In this document: piece by piece, positions 7,005 to 13,849 of the stretch
Layout of the letters: each line of letters begins with the position of its first letter
Numbering within the stretch: the stretch's first letter is position 1
DNA from: Pseudomaricurvus sp033283175
Lineage (GTDB): Bacteria; Pseudomonadota; Gammaproteobacteria; Pseudomonadales; Cellvibrionaceae
Reading direction: 5' to 3'
Length of the DNA: 64,000 nucleotides
Assembly: GCA_033283175.1 (NCBI GenBank)
Contig: JAWMQM010000001.1
Location: 1,550,001-1,614,000 of the forward strand
Notes under the pieces: model-generated
Databases searched by the model: none
What the model was told of the DNA's origin: nothing
What the model saw: the letters and a program-made list of their open reading frames with translations, nothing else
Made by a program: the position numbers and the translations under genes

Positions 7005-7673
7005 ATGCCCCTGTTTCCTGAAGTCTGGCAGCGATTTCTCAAACTGCCCGCCGTAACGGCAGTATCGCCATCGGCGGACGACACGGTACTGCGGCTCTGG
7101 CATCGTGGGCGACAGCGGTACTGGGTTTGGGCTATTGAGGTTGAGGACCCGGGGTTGCTGGCGCAATGGCAACAGTGCCGCACACAGCTGCAGGACTGGC
7201 TCTTACCGGATTACCGCCGTCAGCCTCATATTACACTGGCGGTGGCTGGCTTCCCCTTGTGCCCCCTGCCGGGGGTATACAACGACAGTTTTACCCCGCA
7301 GCAACTGGCGCTCTGCGAAGCGCGCCTGGCGTCGACCCGGGTGGCACCCTTCGAGGTACAGGTGGGTGCCATCAACAGCTTTGCCGCCGCCCCTTTTCTG
7401 GAAGTGGACGACCGGCAGGGTGGATTGGGGCGTCTGCGCCAGCAAGTAGTGGTACATCGGGACGACTTTCGTGAGGAGCCCTGGTACCCACATCTGACCC
7501 TGGGCTACTACCGCCGCTCCCTTACCCCCCGACAACTGCTGCCGGCGCTTATCGGCAGCAGCCCACCCGCGCCACTTACCCTGCAGGTTAACGGACTGTG
7601 CCTGATGTCCTATGCGGCCGATGAGCTTGGCGGCGCGCTGAGGCTGGAGCACAGCTACCCGCTGTCGGGCTGA
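7005..7673 (+). CDS. 2H phosphoesterase superfamily protein (2'-5' RNA ligase-like)
   Basis: A 222-residue protein with the two H-x-T/S motifs that define 2H phosphoesterases: PHITLAV (His75, Thr77) and PHLTLGYY (His163, Thr165), each in a predicted strand and about 88 residues apart, as in LigT/ThpR and CPDase relatives. Such enzymes act on 2',3'-cyclic or 2'-5' phosphodiesters in RNA or nucleotides. The sequence between is not close enough to name the subfamily. It follows the phaC terminator and precedes a long leader region, so it is probably monocistronic. The natural substrate cannot be told from sequence. Confidence 0.78.
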   Translation: MPLFPEVWQRFLKLPAVTAVSPSADDTVLRLWHRGRQRYWVWAIEVEDPGLLAQWQQCRTQLQDWLLPDYRRQPHITLAVAGFPLCPLPGVYNDSFTPQQLALCEARLASTRVAPFEVQVGAINSFAAAPFLEVDDRQGGLGRLRQQVVVHRDDFREEPWYPHLTLGYYRRSLTPRQLLPALIGSSPPAPLTLQVNGLCLMSYAADELGGALRLEHSYPLSG

Positions 7674-7780
7674 TCGCACCTCCCGCCTGGTCAGCGCATT
7701 GCCGGCCTGTGGGCGGGCTAAATGTGAGGCTTGTACTACCGCTGGTGGGCACTTTTACAGTAACCTGTTGCCTGCTTTGC

Positions 7781-7893
7781 GGCCAGGAAGGCCGACAGGG
7801 CGACCTGTTCCCGGCATCTGGGGGATGCCTGAGGACGGCACTGGCGTAGAACAGTGCTTTCCGGGGAATTGGGCCGGAGGGTCGCAGGTCGCC
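7781..7893 (+). promoter_or_regulatory. Structured leader of the binding protein/porin/GGDEF-EAL operon
   Basis: In the 250-base gap 7674-7923, four local hairpins follow one another: GGCC-AGGAA-GGCC (7781-7793); ACAGG-GCGA-CCTGT with a GNRA-type loop (7795-7808); GGCATC-TGGGG-GATGCC (7813-7829); GCACTG-8 nt-CAGTGC (7838-7857). In addition GGCGACCTG (7799-7807) is perfectly complementary to CAGGTCGCC (7885-7893), thirty bases before the start codon, and that pairing would destroy the second hairpin. Mutually exclusive structures of this sort are typical of riboswitches and attenuators. It matches no riboswitch class I know; covariation evidence is lacking. Confidence 0.45.
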
Positions 7894-7923
7894 AGCTTGC
7901 CCCCTGTATGGGCCTTGTGATGT

Positions 7924-8376
7924 ATGAATAATAATAAAATAACGAACGCTATCCCGATGATCCTGACGCTGATCTGCTGCCTGTCACTTCCGTTGGCAGG
8001 GCAGGCTGCCGTCTATGTTATTCACCACCCGGATCTCAACAGCGAAGACTTCAGCAGTGCCAACCTGGTTCGTATCTATGCCATGCAAAAACGTGTCTGG
8101 TCGGATGGCACGCCAGTCAAGGTCTACACCCTCCCCAAAACCAGTCCAGAGCACCGGGCCTTTGTCACCGGCTATTTACGCATGCAGCCCTATCAGCTGG
8201 ACCGCTTGTGGCACAGGACGGTATTCAGTGGTACCGGGGTGATGCCGGAAGAGCTGCACAGCGCCGAAGAGATGTTAAAGCGGGTAGCCTCCACCCCTGG
8301 CGCCGTTGGGTACATCAGCCGCAGCGATAGCGATGAGCTGGCGGAGGGGGTGTCCAGGGTGGTGAGCAATGATTAA
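7924..8376 (+). CDS. Small periplasmic binding-protein-like protein (PstS-like fold)
   Basis: A 150-residue secreted protein: signal peptide with hydrophobic core (residues 9-26), cleavage near AGQA-AVYV. The mature part (VIHHPDLNSEDFSSANLVRIYAMQ..., then VKVYTLPKTSPEHRAFVTGYL and GAVGYISRSDS) resembles the short phosphate-ABC-transporter substrate-binding-like family often found beside sensory genes, roughly half the size of true PstS. No transporter genes are adjacent. It is the first gene of an operon with an outer-membrane barrel (8-base overlap) and a GGDEF/EAL protein, suggesting that it senses or delivers a ligand to the signalling protein. The ligand is unknown. Confidence 0.7.
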   Translation: MNNNKITNAIPMILTLICCLSLPLAGQAAVYVIHHPDLNSEDFSSANLVRIYAMQKRVWSDGTPVKVYTLPKTSPEHRAFVTGYLRMQPYQLDRLWHRTVFSGTGVMPEELHSAEEMLKRVASTPGAVGYISRSDSDELAEGVSRVVSND

Positions 8377-9622
8377 ACGCAACGTAAGGAGTCGCCTGGC
8401 GTTGATGGCCGCCGCCGTAACCTCCAGTGCGGGATGGGCAGAGAGCCCACAGTTTCACGGCTATGGAAGCCTGGCGTGGATCGATTCCCCGGATAATCCC
8501 TACTTTGATAACAGTGCCGGTACCCATTTCAACTACCGCGAAGCGGCACTGAACGGCTCGTGGCAGATTGCGCCATCGTGGCGTATGGCAGGACAGCTGC
8601 TCTACCGGGACGCCGGCGCCTTTACCGATGACAAAACCCGGGTTGATTTTCTGTTGCTGGATTACAACTTCCGGCTCACCGGACATGAGTCGGCCGGGGT
8701 TCGCCTGGGGCGGGTGAAAAACGAGTACGGTCTCTACAATGTGGTGCGCGACGTACCCCATGGGCACCCCGGGGTCTTTGTGCCGCAATCGGTCTATTTT
8801 GAAGCCTTCAGGGACGCCCTGCTGTCCGTGGATGGCGGCTCCCTTTACGGCCGTTTTGATACGCCTGTGGGTGGTGTGGGCGTGGATCTTTATAAAGGCA
8901 CGGGGCGAATTGAAAACCCCACCGCTGAGTACCAGTTAGCCCAGACGGACGGTCCCGGCGAATTTGATGAGGTTGATGAGCAGGGGTTACGTCTGACTAT
9001 TGCGCCGGATATCCTGCCGGGCCTGGTGCTGGCCTACAGTGTGGTGGATGCCTCCCTGTCGCTGGAAAACGTGCCAGACCTCTCCGTGCAACAGTTACAA
9101 GCCGGTATGATGGCGCTGGCCAACGATCCCCGGGATTACGTCAACTACATTACCAGCGCCCAAATCGATGCCCTGCTGCAACTGTTGTCAGTGCAGTACA
9201 GCTGGCATCATTGGATCCTGACCAGTGAGTATCTGCAGATTCGCAACCGGCTCAGCGATTTTTCAATATTGCAGAGTGATCAGCCGGACTCTACGACGAC
9301 ATCTGAAGGCTATTACCTGCAACTGGAATGGCTGGCAGGGGAAAGAGTCAGTTTATATGGACGCTACGAAGCGTTGTACTACAACCGGAATGACAAGGAT
9401 GGCGGAGATTTCTATCTACGTACCGGCTGCAATCCGGACACCCAATATAACCGCGCGCTGACATTTGGCGGCCGCTGGTTTATGACTGCCGATCTGGCGC
9501 TCACTGCGGAATACAGTCGCAACCAGGGGGCGGCGTTTCTCAACGGCCAGGCGGGGGTGGATTTTGAAGATCTGCAGGAGAATTGGGATGCATTTATTGT
9601 GCAGCTGTCGTTTCACTTCTAG
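8369..9622 (+). CDS. Outer-membrane beta-barrel (porin-like) protein
   Basis: A 417-residue protein with a signal peptide ending AGWA-ES (about residue 24), alternating hydrophobic/aromatic strands throughout and a C-terminus ending LSFHF, the terminal Phe needed for barrel assembly. It begins FHGYGSLAWID and includes LGRVKNEYGLYN, as in DcaP/OprO-like porins of sensory operons, though I cannot assign a family. ATG 8369 overlaps the previous stop by eight bases and has GGTGAG upstream, so the genes are coupled. Presumably lets the ligand of the neighbouring binding protein or sensor cross the outer membrane; this is inference. Confidence 0.72.
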   Translation: MIKRNVRSRLALMAAAVTSSAGWAESPQFHGYGSLAWIDSPDNPYFDNSAGTHFNYREAALNGSWQIAPSWRMAGQLLYRDAGAFTDDKTRVDFLLLDYNFRLTGHESAGVRLGRVKNEYGLYNVVRDVPHGHPGVFVPQSVYFEAFRDALLSVDGGSLYGRFDTPVGGVGVDLYKGTGRIENPTAEYQLAQTDGPGEFDEVDEQGLRLTIAPDILPGLVLAYSVVDASLSLENVPDLSVQQLQAGMMALANDPRDYVNYITSAQIDALLQLLSVQYSWHHWILTSEYLQIRNRLSDFSILQSDQPDSTTTSEGYYLQLEWLAGERVSLYGRYEALYYNRNDKDGGDFYLRTGCNPDTQYNRALTFGGRWFMTADLALTAEYSRNQGAAFLNGQAGVDFEDLQENWDAFIVQLSFHF

Positions 9623-9631
9623 AGTCGCCAC

Positions 9632-12469
9632 GTGAAATTACCGCAGTTATATATCAGCCTGAAATGGAAGTCGGTGGTGTTTGTCAGCATCGTGCTGATG
9701 GCCGTTACCGTGGTCTGGGTGTGGATGGGGGTTGTCCGGCAGATGGATACCTTCTACAAAACCCTCGAGGACAGTCATCAGGCGGAGACCCGTTTCCTGC
9801 AGGAACTGGTTGACGATACGGTGCTTAAACTGACGCAGTTTGCGCAGTTGATTGCTGCCAAGGAAGTGGTGCGGGAGTATCTGGCTGATCCGGACAAGCG
9901 AGCTGCCTTTCATACTACCCTGGAGCAGGAGTGGCTCTCCTATAACATCAATCTCGGACTCGATTTCCTCGCCGTTTATAACGCCGATGCAAGCTTGTTG
10001 GGAGAGTTGCGGTCGGCGGAACTGAAAAACGACAGCGCCTTTGTGGAGAAATTCCGGATCGAGCTGCAAAGCAGCCTGGCCAGCGGCGAACCACGGGATT
10101 TTCTCTACTGCCGGCAATCCTGTTTTATGGTGGTGCTGGAGCCGTTTATCGACAGTTCCGGCAGGATGGGGCTGGTGGCGCTGGCACAGAACCTGTCCGA
10201 CATGGTGCGCCTCTATTATGAATTTACCGGTTCCGACCTCGGCGTACTGATTGAGGGTGATAGCCCCCATGACCTGACTTTCCACGGCCGCTACCTGAAA
10301 AACTGGGATGTCTACGCCTGGGCGGTCAGCGATTTCAGTCACGTGTTCCCCATACTGAAAACCTATTCTGCAAGCTTCCCGGTGGAAGGGGAGGCGCAGG
10401 AGATATACCAGCAGGGGGGGCACACGTTTTATCTGCGTCAGCTGCAGCACCCGCGTTTCCAGTCGCTGGGCAGAGAGGCCTATTTTCTGTCGATTAACGA
10501 CGTCAGCAGCGCCTACCGGGATCTCAACAGCGGGGTTCGCCAGGGTGTATGGGCGGGATTAATGAGCCTGCTGATTGTGGAGGTGGTGATGTTGCTGCTG
10601 ATCCACAAGCCCATGAAACGTCTGGTGCGACTGACCAATGCCCTGCATCTGTTGCCGGAACAGAAGTTCGGCGATGTCCTGAGTCAGGTGCCGTTGAATG
10701 AACTGTTGGTGGAAGATGAGCTGCGGGAGCTGGAGAAGAGTACCGTCTATGTCGCCCGCGAGCTGGATATGCTGCACAAGGAGCTGGATCTCAAAAGTGA
10801 TTTCCTCAAGGGGCAAATCTACGCGTTAACCCGTTCCCGTGCCTTCCTGACCCGCCTCTTCGACAACGCCCAGATTTTCATTGTCACGCACAGTTTTGAA
10901 CACAGGATTCGCTCGGGTAATCGCAAGTTTGAATCCCTCTACGATACCCAGCCGGAGAATTTTCGTGACCTGATTGTGCGCGAAAATGAGCGCCTGGAGT
11001 TTGAGCGATCCCTGGCGGAGTTGAGCCACCATATTATCGACAGCTTCCAGCAGGAGGTGGCCATTCTTGATCGTCACGGCACCAGCCTGATCATTACCTG
11101 GAACCACGCTCTGGTTGAGGATGAAGAGGGCGAAGAGATTGTGCTGTCGGTGGGCATGGATCAAACCCAGCAGAAAAAAGCCGAGAATGACCTGCGCTGG
11201 ATGGCCAATCATGATGGCCTGACGGGTCTTGGTAACCGTCGCTCCTTTAATACGGCTTTTGACGAGTTGCTGCGGGAGGGTCGCTCCGGCGCACTGGTGT
11301 TTATCGATGTTAACCGCTTCAAGCAGATCAACGATATTTACGGGCACCATGCCGGTGATGAGGTGCTGATCGACATTGCCCAGCAGTTACGCAAGCAGAC
11401 GCGCTTGTCCGACGTGATCAGCCGTTTTGCCGGCGATGAATTTACGGTGCTGCTGGCCGATGTGGACGCGGAGACTCTGCCTGCCCTGTTGTCGAAGCTG
11501 GCGGCGCAGCTGAGCGGACAGATCCGTACCAATGTTGGCCAGATGGTGAACTACTCAGTGAGCATCGGTGCGGCGCTGTTTCCGGATCACGGCCACGATT
11601 CGCAGTCGCTGGTCATGTGCGCGGACATCGCCATGTATAACGCCAAGAGCAAGGGACTGGGCTTCTGGCATGTGTTCGATGCCGCCGATGAGAGGGTGGT
11701 GCAGATACGCCAGGATCACACTCTGCTGCTCACCATTCGCCACGCCCTGAAGAATGAAGCTTTTTCCCTGGTCTATCAGCCGATTACGGAGATCGGCAGT
11801 AGTCACATCACCCACTACGAAGTTTTGCTGCGCATGCAGGACGAAAAAGGCAACACCATTTCACCGGGCTTGTTTATTCCGCTGGCGGAAAAAACCGGCG
11901 AGATCCGCCAGATTGACGAGTGGGTGCTGGATCGTGCCTGCCGTGCGTTGAAGGGGGTTGGCACTATCGACGAAGGTGTCGGCTTCTCCATCAATATCTC
12001 CGCGCCAACCCTGCAGGCCGATGATTTCTGCGACCTGGTCATGGCCAGTATTCGTCGTCATGGTGTGGATCCATCTCGCATTATTATCGAGTTGACGGAA
12101 ACCGCTTATATTGAAAACTTCCAGCAGGTACTCAATAACCTGCGCCAGATTGTCAGTCTCGGTGTGCAGGTGGCGCTGGATGACTTTGGTGTTGGTTTCT
12201 CCTCTTTTAACTACCTGAAGATGCTGCCACTCAATTACGTCAAACTGGATGGTTCCTACATCCGCGGCCTGGTGAGAAATCGTGACGACCAGGTGTTTGT
12301 GCGCAGCATGGCGGCCATGATTGACGCCTTCGGTATGAAAACCATTGCCGAGTTTGTGGAGGACCAGGCCACCATGGAATTGCTTTCTACCCTGGGCGTC
12401 ACTCATGGCCAGGGCAATTTTATCGGCTTGCCCATGCCCTTCGATCACTACTTCGGGAGCGTCCGCTGA
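9632..12469 (+). CDS. Membrane sensor with GGDEF and EAL domains
   Basis: A 945-residue cyclic-di-GMP signalling protein. Membrane helix at about 14-32, a periplasmic sensor region to about 300, a second helix near 305-325, a HAMP-like/coiled segment, a PAS-like region at about 400-520, then GGDEF (NHDGLTGLGNRR near 526; the active-site loop reads AGDEF, 600-604, preceded at five residues by an RLSD inhibitory-site motif) and EAL (signature EVLLR, Glu730). EAL metal and catalytic residues look intact: ELTE, DDFGVGFSS, VKLDGSY, AEFVED, THGQGNF. Both synthesis and breakdown of c-di-GMP are possible. GTG start, nine bases after the porin stop. Confidence 0.9.
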   Translation: MKLPQLYISLKWKSVVFVSIVLMAVTVVWVWMGVVRQMDTFYKTLEDSHQAETRFLQELVDDTVLKLTQFAQLIAAKEVVREYLADPDKRAAFHTTLEQEWLSYNINLGLDFLAVYNADASLLGELRSAELKNDSAFVEKFRIELQSSLASGEPRDFLYCRQSCFMVVLEPFIDSSGRMGLVALAQNLSDMVRLYYEFTGSDLGVLIEGDSPHDLTFHGRYLKNWDVYAWAVSDFSHVFPILKTYSASFPVEGEAQEIYQQGGHTFYLRQLQHPRFQSLGREAYFLSINDVSSAYRDLNSGVRQGVWAGLMSLLIVEVVMLLLIHKPMKRLVRLTNALHLLPEQKFGDVLSQVPLNELLVEDELRELEKSTVYVARELDMLHKELDLKSDFLKGQIYALTRSRAFLTRLFDNAQIFIVTHSFEHRIRSGNRKFESLYDTQPENFRDLIVRENERLEFERSLAELSHHIIDSFQQEVAILDRHGTSLIITWNHALVEDEEGEEIVLSVGMDQTQQKKAENDLRWMANHDGLTGLGNRRSFNTAFDELLREGRSGALVFIDVNRFKQINDIYGHHAGDEVLIDIAQQLRKQTRLSDVISRFAGDEFTVLLADVDAETLPALLSKLAAQLSGQIRTNVGQMVNYSVSIGAALFPDHGHDSQSLVMCADIAMYNAKSKGLGFWHVFDAADERVVQIRQDHTLLLTIRHALKNEAFSLVYQPITEIGSSHITHYEVLLRMQDEKGNTISPGLFIPLAEKTGEIRQIDEWVLDRACRALKGVGTIDEGVGFSINISAPTLQADDFCDLVMASIRRHGVDPSRIIIELTETAYIENFQQVLNNLRQIVSLGVQVALDDFGVGFSSFNYLKMLPLNYVKLDGSYIRGLVRNRDDQVFVRSMAAMIDAFGMKTIAEFVEDQATMELLSTLGVTHGQGNFIGLPMPFDHYFGSVR

Positions 12470-12474
12470 GAGGT

Positions 12475-13215
12475 TTACGCCTGCCAGATCTGCAGGCGAG
12501 ACAGCGGCAGGTTCAGAGAGGTTTTCTGTAACCACTCCCGCTGCCGGCTCTTCAACTGATTGTTACTGTCAGACGGGGTGGTGCGGCGGGCAAAGATCAC
12601 CCAGTTGCCCGCCTGGGTGGTGCACTCGGCCAGAAACCCAAACTGTTGTTGCAGCGCTTCCCGCCACTCCGGCAGGCGGCGATGGCTTTGCCAGCAGTTG
12701 ATTACCAGCCAGCCTTCGTTGTGCAGGTGCTTTTGGCAGAGCTGCAGGAAATCGCCATTGAGCTGGGCGGGATCAGCGTCGCTGGCGCCGTAGAGATCCG
12801 ACAGAATCAGCTGCGCCTTGCTGGCGGGCTGCTGATGCAACCAGTGCAGGGCATCGTCGGCAAACACCTGTAACTTTTTCCCCTGTGGTAAACCGAAGTA
12901 GCGGTAGGCCACGTCAATCACCGCCGGCCGCAATTCCACCGCGCTGATCTTCATCTCCCGGCAGTGGCGGTGCAGGCAGGTGGCGAGGCTGCCGGCCCCC
13001 AGCCCCAGCAGCAGTGCGCGGCGCGGCGTGGGGGCGTAGAGCAGGGGCAGCAACATGGCGCGGGTGTACTCGTACTGCAACCGGGCCGGATCGTGACGCA
13101 GGATGCAACTCTGCTCGGTGTCAGTGCCAAAGTTGAGCAGGCGGCGCTCGCCGTCGTCCACCACCTGCAACTCGCCCCAGGCATCTTTGTCCCGATAGAC
13201 CAGTTTGCCACTCAT
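12475..13215 (-). CDS. Spermidine synthase-like methyltransferase-fold protein
   Basis: A 246-residue protein of the spermidine-synthase family: nucleotide-binding loop LLLGLGAGSLATCL, acidic VELRPAVIDVAYRYF, DDALHWL and the catalytic-region strand LILSDLYGASDAD. It is shorter than SpeE and lacks a clear polyamine gate, so the substrate is uncertain; many such proteins are annotated as fused or orphan spermidine synthases with no proven activity. Its start overlaps the lrp-like stop by four bases, so it is the second gene of a two-gene operon. It converges on the GGDEF/EAL gene five bases away; a hairpin GCCTGC...GCAGGC (12479-12497) at its 3' end may separate the transcripts. Confidence 0.75.
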   Translation of the reverse strand: MSGKLVYRDKDAWGELQVVDDGERRLLNFGTDTEQSCILRHDPARLQYEYTRAMLLPLLYAPTPRRALLLGLGAGSLATCLHRHCREMKISAVELRPAVIDVAYRYFGLPQGKKLQVFADDALHWLHQQPASKAQLILSDLYGASDADPAQLNGDFLQLCQKHLHNEGWLVINCWQSHRRLPEWREALQQQFGFLAECTTQAGNWVIFARRTTPSDSNNQLKSRQREWLQKTSLNLPLSRLQIWQA

Positions 13216-13691
13216 TGCAGTTGGGTACTAAGTGGCAGGGCGGTGGTGTTCTTGATGGTGGTGACGGCAACGTTGGAATGAATTTCGTGAATGCCCGGCA
13301 TCTGCGAGAGGAAGGTGCGGACAAACTTCTCGTAGTGGCGGATGTCGCGGGTGACGATTTTCAGCATGTAGTCCATCACGCCGGTCATGGTGTAGCACTC
13401 AATCACCTCGGGCAGCTCCGCCACCGCCTGTTCGAACTCTTCCAGTGAGCGGCGGCCGTGGGCGGAGAGGGTCACGGTGCAGAAGACCACCACATCCATC
13501 CCCAGCTTTTCGGCGTCCAGCACGGCGACGCGGCGGTTGATATAGCCCTCCTGTTCCAGCCTGTGAATGCGGCGCCAGCAAGGGCTCTGGGAGAGCCCCA
13601 CCTTCTCCGCCAGCTCCGCCGCGGTAAGGCTGGCATCCTGCTGCAGCAGCGCCAGCAACTTGAGGTCAATCGCAGAGAGTGACTCTTGCAT
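13212..13691 (-). CDS. Lrp/AsnC family transcriptional regulator
   Basis: A 159-residue regulator with an N-terminal winged helix-turn-helix (LTAAELAEKVGLSQSPCWRR at about 22-41, the recognition-helix pattern of the family) and a C-terminal RAM ligand-sensing domain (GVMDYMLKIVTRDIRHYEKF). Such proteins respond to amino acids and often control the neighbouring divergent genes. Here those are a 2-oxoacid ferredoxin oxidoreductase and leucine dehydrogenase, so it is probably a BkdR-like activator of branched-chain or aromatic amino-acid breakdown. Confidence 0.9.
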   Translation of the reverse strand: MQESLSAIDLKLLALLQQDASLTAAELAEKVGLSQSPCWRRIHRLEQEGYINRRVAVLDAEKLGMDVVVFCTVTLSAHGRRSLEEFEQAVAELPEVIECYTMTGVMDYMLKIVTRDIRHYEKFVRTFLSQMPGIHEIHSNVAVTTIKNTTALPLSTQLQ

Positions 13692-13740
13692 AAAATTTCT
13701 CCTGAAATTCAGTTTGGCGAAATATCAATGCGCGCTTTAT

Positions 13741-13790
13741 GCATATAGTGAAAATATAACAAAAATATGCCGCTCTGCCTGACCTAGAAT
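13741..13790 (+). promoter_or_regulatory. Divergent lrp/oxidoreductase control region
   Basis: The gap 13692-13849 is AT-rich against a GC-rich background. GCATAT (13741-13746) and ATATGC (13765-13770) form an inverted repeat spanning about three helical turns, of the kind bound by Lrp-type octamers. A good -10 TAGAAT (13785-13790) for the plus-strand genes lacks a matching -35, consistent with an activator-dependent promoter. A strong AGGAGG ribosome site (about 13840-13845) precedes the ATG at 13850. Confidence 0.5.
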
Positions 13791-13849
13791 AGATTCAGGA
13801 CCGGGGTGTGATTTCCGCTGCCCGGTCGCCCTCTACGCAGGAGGTGGGT

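Noticed and set aside
7674..7923. Cobalamin riboswitch suggested by GCCAGGAAG near 7782
   Set aside because: The rest of the cobalamin core, including the CCCGCAACTG-type segment, is missing and no B12 gene is nearby; the likeness is limited to a short run.
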